Origin: Maylandia zebra
Taxonomy: Eukaryota > Chordata > Actinopteri > Cichliformes > Cichlidae
DNA length: 64,000 nucleotides
Direction of reading: 5' to 3'
Assembly: GCF_041146795.1 (NCBI RefSeq)
Contig: NC_135168.1
Coordinates: 39,750,370 to 39,814,369, forward strand
Part shown: one piece after another, positions 12,643 through 22,724 of the stretch
How positions within the stretch are numbered: position 1 is the stretch's first letter
Layout: each line of letters opens with the position of its first letter
Made by a program: the position numbers and the translations under genes
The notes under the pieces: generated by a model
The model's database searches: none
Told to the model about the DNA's origin: nothing
Seen by the model: only the letters and a program-made list of their open reading frames with translations

Positions 12643-15600
12643 CTGCAAAATTTGAAACATTAAAAAGAAAAACATTTGTGATTCATTAGTTTCTAGCAAA
12701 CAAATCACAATAAAAATTACATTAACATTGTCAGCAATCCAAAATTTACTGATGTGAGGACTTCTACTTGTTAAAAATATTTTTAGTATTACCATGTTTA
12801 AACCTAATTATGTTTTGGATAACCCAGTGCTTTGATTGATTGGTATCACATACAGTGGGGCAAAAAAGTATTTAGTCAGCCACCGATTGTGCAAGTTCCC
12901 CCACTTAAAATGATGACAGAGGTCAGTAATTTGCACCAGAGGTACACTTCAACTGTGAGAGACAGAATGTGAAAAAAAAATCCATGAATTCACATGGTAG
13001 GATTTGTAAAGAATTTATTCGTAAATCAGGGTGGAAAATAAGTATTTGGTCACCTCAAACAAGGAAAATCTCTGGCTCTCACAGACCTGTAACGTCTTCT
13101 GTAAGAAGGTTTTCTGTCCCCCACTCGTTACCTGTATGAATGGCACCTGTTTGAACTCATCATCTGTATAAAAGACACCTGTCCACAGCCTCAAACAGTC
13201 AGACTCCAAACGCCGCCATGGCCAAGACCAAAGAGCTTTCGAAGGACACCAGGAAAAGTATTGTAGACCTGCACCAGACTGGGAAGAGTGAATCTACAAT
13301 AGGCAAGCAGCTTGGTGTGAAAAAATCAACTGTGGGAGCAATCATCAGAAAATGGAAGACATACAAGACCACTGATAATCTCCCTCGATCTGGGGCTCCA
13401 CGCAAGATCTCATCCCGTGGGGTCAAAATGATCATGAGAACGGTGAGCAAAGATCCCAGAACCACACGGGGGGACCTGGTGAATGACCTGCAGAGAGCTG
13501 GGACCAAAGTAACAAAGGTCACCATCAGTAACACACTACAACGGCAGGGAATCAAATCCCGCAGTGCCAGATGTGTTCCGCTGCTGAAGCCAGTGCATGT
13601 CCAGGCCCGTCTGAAGTTTGCCAGAGAGCACATGGATGATACAGCAGAGGATTGGGAGAATGTCATGTGGTCAGATGAAACCAAAGTAGAACTTTTTGGT
13701 ATAAACTCAACTCGTCGTGTTTGGAGGAAGAAGAATACTGAGTTGCATCCCAAGAACACCATACCTACTGTGAAGCATGGGGGTGGAAACATCATGCTAT
13801 GGGGCTGTTTTTCTGCCAAGGGGACAGGACGACTGATCCGTGTTAAGGACAGAATGAATGGGGCCATGTATCGTCAGATTTTGAGCCAAAACCTCCTTCC
13901 ATCAGTGAGAACTTTGAAGATGAAACGAGGCTGGGTCTTCCAACATGACAATGATCCAAAACACACCGCCCGGGCAACAAAGGAGTGGCTCCGTAAGAAG
14001 CATTTGAAAGTCCTGGAGTGGCCTAGCCAGTCTCCAGACCTCAACCCCATAGAAAATCTGTGGCGGGAGTTGAAAGTCCGTGTTGCTCGGCGACAGCCCC
14101 AAAACATCACTGCTCTCGAGAAGATCTGCATGGAGGAATGGGCCAAAATACCAGCTACTGTGTGTGCAAACCTGGGGCCCGTTCTTCGTACGTCGCTTAC
14201 TACATCCAAGATCAAATGACACATCCAAGATCAAATCATCGCGCTAACCGTGAGCTCGCTAATCCGGTTCCCCGAACACACCTGCTGTTGACGATTACTA
14301 CAGCTGGACGCAGGAATGTGACATCACTGGGTGTCGTAAAAGGGGCTACGCATCGATAGTAGAAACATTGATCGGCAACCCGCTGATTGGTCGGCGAAAA
14401 TGTCCAAGGGGCGTGCTCGGTATTTTCCGGCAGCAGAGCAAGAACTCTTGATTGAGGGATTTCAGGAGTTTCAGAGTTTAATTAAAACGCAAGAGAACAC
14501 TGCAAAGGCTGCAAAAGCAAGGAGAGAGGGCTGGCAGAAAGTTGCTGACAAATCAAACTCGTAGGTAATTTAATAATAATAATAATAATAATAATGGATT
14601 GGATTTATATAGCGCTTTCCAAGGCACCCAAAGCGCTTTACGATACCACTATTCATTCACTCCCACATTCACACACTGGTGGAGGCAGCTACGGTTGTAG
14701 CCAGGCTGCCATATCGCGCCATCGGCCCCTCTGGCCAACACCAGTAGGCGGTAGGGTAGATCTATCATATGACACTATATTGTCCAATATCATATGGCAT
14801 TATATTATATTATATTATAATATGTTATATTATATCCCCTTTCACATTAGAGCCACAACAGGACCCACAAGAACATGGGAACAAGTAAAAGTGGAATACA
14901 GGAGTATTCTACAGAATGGTAATATTTATCTCTTAGATTGCTTTGCGTCTCTTGGCAAGGTAATACTGGCCTGTAATACTCTGTTAGTTTGTTCATAACA
15001 GCAACCAAGAAAAGGGCAGAGGAAAAAAAGACAGGTGGTGGTCCTGCACCCCCTCGTCAACAAGTTGGTTAATAAGTAAATAATACCCTCACGGGAATAT
15101 CGATATCTCTCTATGAGCACACTGTCGCGCTGAGCTAAAGGATCCTGTCTGTCCCGCAATATACGCTGAATTCTGAGGACTCTCCTTATCAATCTTGCAC
15201 CTTCCGCAATGGGTTGGTCGCGTATACGGACAGGACATGGCTGCGACAGGCTTCCCAAATCCACCTTCGCTTTTATAGCCGTGGTCTCTCATCTTGATTA
15301 CACGAAGTAATTTACAATTACTACTCTGAAATATGAATTACATCTGTAATAATCACATACATGTAATAGAATGTTAATAGTACATTTCCCTTTTTTAGGA
15401 AATGACCTGTATGTATCTGTGTGAAATCAATAAAAGGATCAAGTGCTGCATTATCTTTAGTTACATTGATAATATTTATTTATGGTGAAACAGTGGAAAA
15501 ATATCGCTGTTGCTTTCGTATAAATGAAGCGGACATACCTGCGTGGCCGCGATCTAATCCTGTTTACATAAAGTAAACCTGCTCCCGAGCAGGTTTACGC

Positions 15601-18240
15601 TTACGGCTCTGTTGCTATGACAGCAAGTCCCGGATGAGCTTCGGGGAACCGACTGATCCAGGATCACGCGAAATCGTCAACAATCTAATCCGGCTAACCT
15701 ACTTAGCGAGGTACGAAGAACAGGCCCCTGGTAAAGACCTATAGTAAACGTTTGACCTCTGTTATTGCCAACAAAGGTTATGTTACAAAGTACTGAGTTG
15801 TATTTTTGTTATTGACCAAATACTTATTTTCCACCCTGATTTACGAATAAATTCTTTACAAATCCTACCATGTAAATTCATGGATTTGTTTTTTTTCACA
15901 TTCTGTCTCTCACAGTTGAAGTGTACCTCTGGTGCAAATTACTGACCTCTGTCATCATTTTAGGTGGGGGAACTTGCACAATCGGTGGCTGACTAAATAC
16001 TTTTTTGCCCCACTGTAAGTTGTAGTAGCACCACTACCGTAAATCTGTCAGCTCTTACTGTTTTACTCAGAGTAGGTAGCAGTTTTGCAAATTGTAGGTA
16101 ATGGAGGCTGAAGAACAAAATGCTGCATCCATAATTTCAAACACGAATGTGTCCAACATTTATTAATATATTAAGAACTAAGAAACACAGGTAGATACAT
16201 TTTCCACATTTTAGACGAATGCAAACACTACATTCTTTTCATGAAAAAAAAGAAATGGGTGTTCATCAAACAGAAAAAAGGAAGCTATATTTCAGAAAAA
16301 AGAATCCTCAAACAAGCAGGATGGAGATGTTTATTTATGAAGGTAGCATTAAAATTGAAAGAGGAATGCAACCGAAACATTGTTCAGCATATCTGTAGTG
16401 ACTGCATGACTTAAATAACTTAAGATGTGGATTCATAGTTACAGCCAAGCAAAAAGTTGAGACAGTTTCTTGAAAATTAGGCAGTCCATCAAAGTGAAAA
16501 ATAAGCTTGATTTCTCTGATAAGGAGGGAAGAATAAAGTCCTCTAAAATGTCAGAACTCACTTAAACACACTGCAACAAGACTGCCAAGGTGCATAGTGA
16601 TCTAAGATTTTACCACTGTTACTTAAACTGATAAAAAGAAAAAAAAGGAACTGAAGCTCTTCTCAAATTGTCACGTACTGCAATTGAAGCCAATAGATTC
16701 TTACATTAATTTATTAAAAGCAATCAAAGTACACATATATTAGCTTTTAAATTCTCTGATGATGATGTCAGATATTTTGTAAGGGTTAAAAAATAGATTC
16801 ACTTGTTGGTTTAATAAACAAAGTCCTGTTGGTTTCATACTGACACCTGTGTCCTAAAGATTGAGGTGCAGTTGATAAAAATGAAGCCTATGCGTAAAAA
16901 CAAATACTTCATGAATGAATGTACAGAATGACCGTAATGAACAAAGTCATGATTATTATTTTTAAATCAAAAATGTTCTCACTCACCACAGGTAGATATC
17001 CTCTCCTCTTTGTAGACATAACTGACATTGTTCCTGACTGAGCAGGTCAGACGTCCTGAGATGTGCTGTTTCAGAATAATGTTTTTACTCTCATTGTTTC
17101 CAGAAAGGAGCTCAGCATCTGTCAGTGTGCGTCCATCCAGAGTCCAGCTGTACTGAGGACTGTCCCCTCCCTCAGAGGAGCAGGATACCCTCATCTCTCC
17201 CTGGGACAGACACGCAGAGACCAGCAGGACAGAGGACACAGGAGCTGAGAGAAACACGCACAGATGACTTTGATAATATAATGAGATGCACTTTCATGCA
17301 CTATGCTTCCTTCTGTGTAACTTTACATGGTCTGTAACTTAATGGCTGATTTTCCATAGTTCCTAAATTCGTCCGCTCTGCAATAATATCACTTTACATC
17401 AATTAAAGGCTGCATTTCCCAACATTTACCTTGAATGAACAGCTGTAAAGTCTGCACGCCTGATGATGTTCCATCTGAATCAAAGGTTCGAAGGGTATAT
17501 ATACCACTGTCTGTCCTGCTCAGATTATTGATCCTAAATGTTCCATTACTGGGAAAATAAGCTCTCTCTCCTATGGTATTAGAAATAACCTCATTCTTTC
17601 TCACATCTAGTATTTTTATTGAGTTCTTCAACAAGTAGTATCTATATATTTCTGAGGTGCTCCCCATCAGATGAATGTCCACAGTTCCTCCCAAAGCTCT
17701 ATAACACTGAGCTCCATCCTGTCTGCCATGACAGTAAGTTTCCACACCTGCCAATTTTGAAACATTAAAAAGACAAACATTTGTGATTCGTTAGTTTCTG
17801 GCAAATAAATCACAATAAAAATTAAATTATGAGGACTTTTACTATGTTTATACCTAATTGATCCTAACCGATCATCACGATTAACGCGATTAAAATTCTT
17901 CTCACACTCATCCTGTCTGGAGCGTAGAAAGAACAGCCTTCGTACAAACTGCTTGAAATACGTTGACAGAGACATTCCAGGGATTTTGAGTCAGTCTGAG
18001 CTCCAGGTGAGTTAAATGTTAATCGCGTTAGTCGCGATGATGGCGTTACCGTGCTTAATCAAAGTACACATATTGGAACTTTGTGTAAGTATTTGTCCTG
18101 CTTTAACATCCCTGAGTATGATGTCAGATATTTTGTACAGGTTAAAAAAAATATTAAGCGATAAGTGCCACATTTAAGAAGAACAGCTCACCATGAGACA
18201 GTCCCAGAAGAATCACCATCAATCCCAGCACAGCTTTCAT
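10780..18240 (-). CDS. Predicted fused four-Ig-domain receptor (cassettes 2 + 1)
   Basis: Predicted exon chain on the minus strand: leader 18240-18192, D1 17747-17430, D2 17244-16987, D1 12642-12322, D2 11796-11539, membrane/tail 10961-10780. Lengths 49+318+258+321+258+182 sum to 1386, giving 461 residues in one frame. Cassette 2 has a leader but no membrane exon; cassette 1 has a membrane exon but no leader. The transcript must cross a 4.3-kb intron holding the Tc1/Harbinger insertion and skip the stalk pseudo-exon at 16797-16888. This is a model from splice sites and phase; expression is unknown. Alternatives are that both cassettes are dead, or that cassette 2 ends as a secreted form. Confidence 0.5.
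11539..11796 (-). other. Receptor 1 D2 exon (C2-like)
   Basis: Phase 1-1 exon of 86 codons. The acceptor is TCTCTCAG and the donor is G|GTGAGTG. It contains [11 protein letters not shown] and RLTCSVRN, with the extra cysteine pair of CD2-type membrane-proximal domains (SECL and CTCG). Confidence 0.8.
12322..12642 (-). other. Receptor 1 D1 exon (V-like)
   Basis: Phase 1-1 exon of 107 codons. The acceptor is TTTTGCAG and the donor is G|GTAAATG. It encodes [11 protein letters not shown] and ends in QLFIQ. The F-strand motif DSGNYSLQ has no cysteine, which is the CD2-family D1 pattern. Confidence 0.8.
12853..13055 (+). repeat. Tc1 left inverted terminal repeat
   Basis: This matches the reverse complement of about 15809-16015 with only a few differences and a short indel in an A run. 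Confidence 0.9.
14400..15050 (+). pseudogene. Harbinger Myb/SANT-like DNA-binding protein, truncated exons
   Basis: The first exon starts at ATG 14400 ([20 protein letters not shown]) and runs to a TAG at 14562-14564 if unspliced. A second exon-like segment near 14850-14916 reads [16 protein letters not shown] third, from about 14999, reads [18 protein letters not shown]. Together they fit the trihelix/Myb-like partner protein of Harbinger transposons. The C-terminus is missing. Confidence 0.65.
14595..14760 (+). repeat. Dispersed repeat (TATAGCGCTTT type)
   Basis: GGATTTATATAGCGCTTTCC and AAAGCGCTTTACG, followed by TTCACACACTGGTGGAGGC, resemble a short repeat that I recall as widespread in fish genomes. 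The family name is uncertain. Confidence 0.4.
15067..15264 (-). pseudogene. Harbinger transposase, N-terminal remnant
   Basis: The minus-strand frame reads [20 protein letters not shown], then [14 protein letters not shown], which resembles the N-terminus of HARBI1-type transposases. The catalytic core is absent. Confidence 0.6.
15809..16015 (-). repeat. Tc1 right inverted terminal repeat
   Basis: Inverted partner of the left repeat, ending in CCCCACTG immediately before the TA target duplication. Confidence 0.9.
16018..16796 (-). other. Rest of receptor 1 intron 1
   Basis: This is homologous to gene 3 intron 1 (about 52150-52950), for example the run around GATGTCAGATATTTTGTA. It stops short of the leader exon that gene 3 has next. 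No coding exon was seen. Confidence 0.7.
16797..16888 (-). pseudogene. Receptor 2 stalk pseudo-exon
   Basis: It resembles the stalk exons of genes 3 and 4 (FIFINCTSI), but has an in-frame TGA after TQVSV, a short deletion, and no donor because homology breaks at about 16797. No membrane exon follows. This is the deletion junction with cassette 1. Confidence 0.7.
16987..18240 (-). CDS. CD2/SLAM-like receptor cassette 2 (leader, D1, D2; membrane exon lost)
   Basis: Leader 18240-18192 encodes [16 protein letters not shown] and splices in phase 1 to D1 (17747-17430, 106 codons), then to D2 (17244-16987, 86 codons). The domains have the same features as cassette 1: no canonical disulfide in D1 and two cysteine pairs in D2. 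The D1-D2 intron is only 185 bp, against about 525 bp in cassette 1 and 548 bp in gene 3. Intron 1 (17748-18191) contains about 190 bp of hAT-like terminal sequence (ATTAACGCGATTAA) where gene 3 has other sequence. It cannot make a membrane protein unless it splices to cassette 1. Confidence 0.8.
17860..18055. mobile_element. Short hAT-like insertion in receptor 2 intron 1
   Basis: ATTAACGCGATTAA near the left and TTAATCGCGTTAGTCGC near the right form an imperfect inverted pair. Homology to gene 3 intron 1 resumes on either side. Non-coding. Confidence 0.45.
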
Positions 18241-18290
18241 GTCTCCTCACTGTTCAGTGTGTGTTGACACAGAGTATGTTAAAAAATGAC

Positions 18291-18298
18291 ATGCAAAT
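18291..18298 (-). promoter_or_regulatory. Octamer motif upstream of receptor 2
   Basis: ATGCAAAT on the plus strand, so ATTTGCAT reads towards the gene, about 50 bp upstream of the leader ATG. It is a perfect match to the lymphoid octamer. The aligned place in gene 3 is ATGCACAT (53112-53119), one mismatch. Confidence 0.45.
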
Positions 18299-18446
18299 AT
18301 GTCCAGCAGTTAACAGTCAGAAATGGGTCCTGCTACTGATCTGTCTGTTTTAAAAAGCTCATCACATTAAAAAAGGAAGCAAAACCAACATACTTAAAGA
18401 ACCAATAGAAAGACTGTTCTTGCTCTGTGTGTGAATATGTGAAAAA

Positions 18447-18452
18447 GGAAGT
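18447..18452 (+). promoter_or_regulatory. ETS-type site upstream of receptor 2
   Basis: GGAAGT within AAAAAGGAAGTGC. It is conserved at 53212-53217 upstream of gene 3, and fits a PU.1/ETS site. Confidence 0.4.
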
Positions 18453-18824
18453 GCAACTAGCATTTTCATTACTTAGCAGAATTTATTTTTTATTGTTATT
18501 ATTACTCACACTGTCAATTGACTATTTTTACATCTGTAACAAACTAACACTATCCTGCCCATCACTCAGATCTACCTCAATTTCATGTATTTTAATGCAA
18601 TTCAACAGCAGCCCCATTTATATTTCATCTTAAGTAATTTTGGTTCTGATCCAAAGTATATGATGTGCACATCTATGAAGAAAAAAGAAACACTTTCAAG
18701 CAACTTAAAGAAGTCCAGACGCTTTTCTTTGCAAGCTCCTTTGACTAAAAGACAGGAAGTGATTAGAACAGAGCTAAAGAGAGAGAAAAGAGAGAAGTTG
18801 TTTTTCAGTTTAGAGCAGTGATGT

Positions 18825-19190
18825 GCGGATCGATGCTGAAATATCAATTCCTCCGATACCAATCATTTATGTTCTAGAATTGATTCTCACATTAAAATAT
18901 CGATATTTTAGTAATTTAGGTGAAATTTGTAGTTTATCATTAACAGGAACACAGTGGAAAGAAACTATAACATTCGGATTGTCTACATTCAAAGGAACTA
19001 CTTCCTCTTCCGCCTTTCATAGTCATGTGCGAAATACGGCTGTATAAATATTTCGCAGCCCCTTGGCATGCACACTCACAACAATGGCTGACCGTAATTG
19101 TGCAGAGGTATTTTGCCTCCACAAACAGCTGAGACGTGGTTTGCGATACATGTGGCAAAAAAGTGAGGTGTTGTGGCCATACTTGCCAAC
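18825..19190 (+). mobile_element. hAT relic with a BED-finger remnant
   Basis: It starts with a terminus-like GATGTGCGGATCGAT. Around 19098-19165 a frame with a stop reads DVVCDTCGKKVRCC, a BED zinc-finger core. The rest is decayed. Confidence 0.45.
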
Positions 19191-19329
19191 ATTGTGACCT
19201 CAGAATTAGGGAGAAATTCAAAAGGGCTGTTGGGGGGGGGGGGTAGAAATACATTTTATAGTGTTTATTTATCGGATAAAATACGCTAAATGTCACCGTT
19301 ATTATTGGCTGGCCCGGAAACAGCGGGGG

Positions 19330-19680
19330 TGTCCAAATTCAGAGGACCCGGCCTTCGCGGTCTAAAGAAAGCCGGGTAGTACGTCATGAGCTCCCTCGGT
19401 GGAGTGAAACTCTGCCGTCTGCTCCTTGCTATCTAAAATATAACTGGGCGCTGACTTAAACTCTCGACTTTGTTCTTTGTTCATTTGTCTCTTTTAATTC
19501 TATTTTGTTGTACTTTTTCAACATGTTCAAAATAAAGATTCAATCAATCAATCAATCAATCGACCGTCTCACACTTTGTTTAATTAGTTTTCTGTTTGAT
19601 GTTTATTCAGCTGTGTGAAAACCCTGGAGGAACCCTCCCGAGGGATTAATAAAGTTAAATTTGATCTAATCTAATAACTT
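19330..19680 (+). mobile_element. Two LINE-like 3' ends
   Basis: One ends AATAAAGATTCAATCAATCA at about 19521-19560 with (AATC)n. A second ends GGATTAATAAAGTT at about 19647-19665, followed by ATCTAATCTAATAAC. Simple-repeat tails of this type are typical of fish L2/Rex-like LINEs. No coding sequence remains. Confidence 0.4.
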
Positions 19681-20318
19681 TAATCTCAGCCAAACCGATT
19701 TACTCACGAACAAATAAAACACTGAAAAAGCCAAACAATAACATTTAACATTAAGTTATCAAAGTGACTTATATATCATGTTTAACCCGAGTAGTGAAAG
19801 ACCGCTGGGGTTTGAAAACGATGTGTCGGTTGGCTCAGATATTTGAAGTTTACACAGCTACATTCTCACCTGAAAATATGTTAAAAGTTTTTTTGCGACC
19901 CAGAAAGAAAAATAAGAGTAATATTAAAACTAAGTAGCTGCCGCCATTGTTGGAAACTGGAATTGGCTGCTCCTCTCTAAAACAGCAATAAGGATCATTA
20001 TTAGGCCATATGTAAATAACAAAATAACTTTATAACTTAAAGCAAAATTGGGAAATGTAAAGTCTGAAACAAGTCTTTATATTAAGGGCCATCAGTCAAA
20101 CAATACTGTTTGGTCTGGGTCTAAACAGAGCGCGTTGTGTGTGACGTCTTCTGCGGGCTGCTTTGAGGGTTCACACTAGAGCGCGTTTGCTGTCACATTC
20201 TATTTGTAGTGTGAACAAGCAGACAAAAAAAATCGAATTTGGTCAAAAAAAAGGAATTGAGCATTAAGACCTGCAGTGTGAACGTAGCCTAAGTCTCAAC
20301 ATACAAACCACAAGTGTG
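19681..20318. other. Non-coding; end of a hairpin-type element at its right
   Basis: There is no credible gene. CTGCAGTGTGAACGTAGCC at about 20270-20290 looks like one end of a common fish miniature element. I did not find its partner with certainty. Confidence 0.35.
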
Positions 20319-20326
20319 CATGCCAC

Positions 20327-22213
20327 TATAGGGATGCACCGATACCACTTTTTTGGAAACGAGTACGAGTACTTGCATTTCAGTACTCACCGATACCGAG
20401 TACTTAATAAAAACATGATTTAAATTTACAGGTAACAGCTTTAGTCCTATAATTTAACAAAAAAAAAAACAAAAAAAAAAAACAAGGGACTGGTTTGGAA
20501 TTAAGAACATTTATTTAAAATGAAAAGCATGTTGTATGCAACATATTACAGAATAAATAATTATGAAAAAAAAATTTAAACAGTGACAGTGCAACTCAAG
20601 TATTTTTTTCAGTTTATTGTAAACTCTGCCGCTTTGGACAACACAAGGGGTATTAATAAACATCTTTGTCATTTAGTGCACAATATTTGAATAAACTAAC
20701 AACATCGACCGACATAAAACTGTGGCAGTCAGTGCAATTGAAGTAGGTATTAACATCAAGTCTAAGATGACTCACTTAATGGAGAGAAAAAGTGAGTGGC
20801 AGGGGTTTTTTTTAAGAAAAGTAGCTTTTCTGCATTATTAGCAGTCAGACTGTTTCTGTTTTCATCTATAATGTGTGACACTGAGCTAAAAAGCCTTTCA
20901 CTTTCCACACTGCTACATGGGGCTGAGAGTTATTTACGGGCTATTTTAGCCAAAGTGGGGAACCTGATTTTGTTGACACCCCAGTACTTCAGAGGACTGT
21001 CTTCACGAGGGCTTGGGGCCTCTCCGAGGTATGTGTCGAGCCTGGGTCTGGGCCTTGAGGAACAGTTTAGCAGGAGGTTCTGCAGCTTCTGCCCAACTCC
21101 CCTCTGCCTCAGCTCTGGACATCATCTGCAGCTCCTGCTTCAGGTGCAGCTTGGCCTCTGGAGCAGTGTTGTTGGAGAAGAAGCAATCTTTATACCTGCA
21201 CAAAATTCATGAATGTATTAATATGTGGAAAAAAAGGACTGATTTTAGTTTCCCCTAAACCACTGTGACAAATGCCAGCCATTTGACTTTCTGGTAATAA
21301 TAAGGGAAATGTATTTCATATTGTATATATTGTATACATTTGTATTTGTGTATTTTAGTTACAAATATATAATATTTCAGATGTAAAATAATCTTACATT
21401 TAGTACTGTAGCTATACTCATTGAATTAGAAGTCTCACTAGCACAGTCACAGCTGGAATGACATCAGAGGCTAGTGCGTCGTAGCTGCTCACTTTTTTAG
21501 TTAGTTCCTCAAAGGGGGCGAGGATGGCAACAGTCTTCTCCATAAGAGCCCATTGGTAAGCGGTGAGATAGTCAGGGAGTTCATACTCGGACACATACAC
21601 GCCCAGCACTCGCTTTTGCTCAATGAGGGACTGAAGCATGTAATACGTGCTGTTCCAGCGCGTCTGTACATCCTGCTGCAGTCTCTTTATTGGCTGGTTG
21701 AGCTGTCCCTGAATGTCCTCGAGGCGGGAGTAGGCTAAGGTGGAATGTTTAAAATGCCCAACTATTTTCCGTCCCACTGCATCAGCTATGCTCCTCTGTG
21801 CTAATAAGCATGGGTAAATAAGCGTGGGTAAACTCTTTGTACTCGTTGTCGTGTTGGGATTTTAGGTGCTTGATTAAATTACTTGTGTTAAATGCGCTAC
21901 CTTTTGAGCCTCCTCTAGACAATTTCGCTGAGCACAATTTGCAGTCCGCCTTTGTTTTCGCGTCTTCGTTCACTTTGAAATAGTTCCACACGGCTGATAT
22001 GTCTCGCTTCGCCTTCTCCCAGCTCTGAGATGCAGCCGGGGCCTGGGGGCGGGCACTCGGTGCCTGTGATTAACCCCTTACATGCCGCTCAAACATAGAC
22101 AGGTCTCAGACCGTGGTATCGGTCCTCGGTATCGGGGGACTTTTAACGAGTACGAGTACTTTAGAAAATGTGGTATCGAGGCCGATACCGGTATCTGTAT
22201 CGGTGCATCCCTA
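20327..22213 (-). mobile_element. hAT transposon with 8-bp target duplications
   Basis: TAGGGATGCACCGATAC at the left (20329) is repeated inverted at the right end (GTATCGGTGCATCCCTA region, ending at 22213). CATGCCAC flanks both sides (20319-20326 and 22214-22221), the 8-bp duplication of hAT elements. It carries a broken minus-strand transposase. Confidence 0.9.
20796..21991 (-). pseudogene. ZBED/hAT transposase, broken
   Basis: Reading 5' to 3' on the minus strand: a BED zinc finger at 21991-21782 (VNEDAKTKADCKLCSAKL, later HLKSQH), a core piece at 21777-21418 (QTRWNSTYYMLQSLIEQKR), a piece near 21203-21000 (RYKDCFFSNNTAPEAKLHL), and the hAT dimerisation region near 21000-20796 (SSVESERLFSSVSHIIDENR, ending LLFLKKN). 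There is a stop between FPTLAKIARK and LSAPC (TAA in place of a sense codon), plus frame breaks and missing segments. It is inactive. Confidence 0.8.
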
Positions 22214-22469
22214 CATGCCACCTTTACCATGCAGAGCCTCTCTATGATTGTTCTTGGTTATATTCTGCTCCATGCCAAAACCTAGACTTGTCACAGCCAG
22301 CTTGGAGCTAGGAGCAAAGGAAGGATGACCTAAATTTCATTGTCAACCCCCAGCTCACAATAAAAACTGCTGGCTGGGTTCGTCTGAGCCTCCAGCTGGC
22401 CCAGATACGTGCTGTGCGAGTTCATGTGAGACCATAGTGGGAGCTGAAAGACTGAAAGACAATCTTAGT
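22214..22469. other. No gene seen
   Basis: Flank of the hAT insertion. I see no supported feature. Confidence 0.4.
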
Positions 22470-22659
22470 AATTCTGTTAGGTATACCTGGGTACATCATT
22501 TTGGATGTGTTGATGTTAGAGCCATTGTGCTGCAACAAAAATATGTTATTGTTGTTGATGTAAAAGGAATTCATTTTATTTATGTGTTATTCACATTATT
22601 TATTGTATAATGCTTTGGTGCCGCTGGTTTTTATCATGTCTCAGTGTCTCACACAATCA

Positions 22660-22724
22660 GGCTACGTCCACACCAGCTGGATAGATTGTTTTTCGTTTGA
22701 AAACGCATTAGTGTGGACGTAGCC
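22660..22724. mobile_element. 65-bp hairpin miniature element
   Basis: GGCTACGTCCACAC at the left is exactly inverted at the right (GTGTGGACGTAGCC). TCA flanks both sides. It could be a miniature DNA element, or one collapsed to its ends. Confidence 0.6.

Larger units (their letters stand above)
14175..15727. mobile_element. PIF/Harbinger element inside the Tc1 transposase
   Basis: The left end GGGCCCGTTCTTCGTAC is the inverse of the right end, with 1-2 mismatches. It is flanked by CTG at 14172-14174 and 15728-15730, the CWG-type 3-bp target duplication known for many Harbingers. It contains exons of a Myb/SANT-like protein on the plus strand and the start of a transposase on the minus strand, facing each other across a probable deletion near 15050-15065. 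It also carries a (TAA)n run at about 14570-14594 and a dispersed repeat at about 14595-14760. Confidence 0.85.
13218..15796 (+). pseudogene. Tc1 transposase, split by an insertion
   Basis: DDE transposase for cut-and-paste at TA. 13218-14174 gives 319 codons and 15731-15796 the last 21 plus TGA, in the same frame, for a family-typical length of 340. The N-terminus has the paired-type helix-turn-helix (about residues 1-110: [16 protein letters not shown]), the first catalytic D is in [12 protein letters not shown], the second in [11 protein letters not shown], and the E in [11 protein letters not shown]. There are no stops or frameshifts other than the Harbinger insertion, which replaces the C-terminus with about 14 unrelated residues. 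It is probably inactive as it stands. Confidence 0.95.
12853..16015 (+). mobile_element. Tc1 transposon (interrupted by a Harbinger element)
   Basis: CAGTGGGGCAAAAAAGTATT at the left is mirrored by the right end, giving inverted repeats of about 200 bp that are nearly identical. TA flanks it at 12851-12852 and 16016-16017. The matching position in gene 3 intron 1 (about 52141-52165) lacks the insertion and shows a single TA. Without the 1.55-kb Harbinger the element would be about 1.6 kb, the normal Tc1 size. The high terminal-repeat similarity suggests a fairly young insertion. Confidence 0.95.
18241..18820. repeat. 5' flank shared with gene 3
   Basis: This aligns with 53048-53490 and, after an insertion of about 1.3 kb in the gene 3 flank, with about 54760-54885. 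It shows that genes 2 and 3 arose by a duplication that included their upstream DNA. Confidence 0.7.

Noticed and set aside
13199-13867. 222-codon minus-strand frame
   Set aside because: Antisense shadow of the Tc1 transposase.
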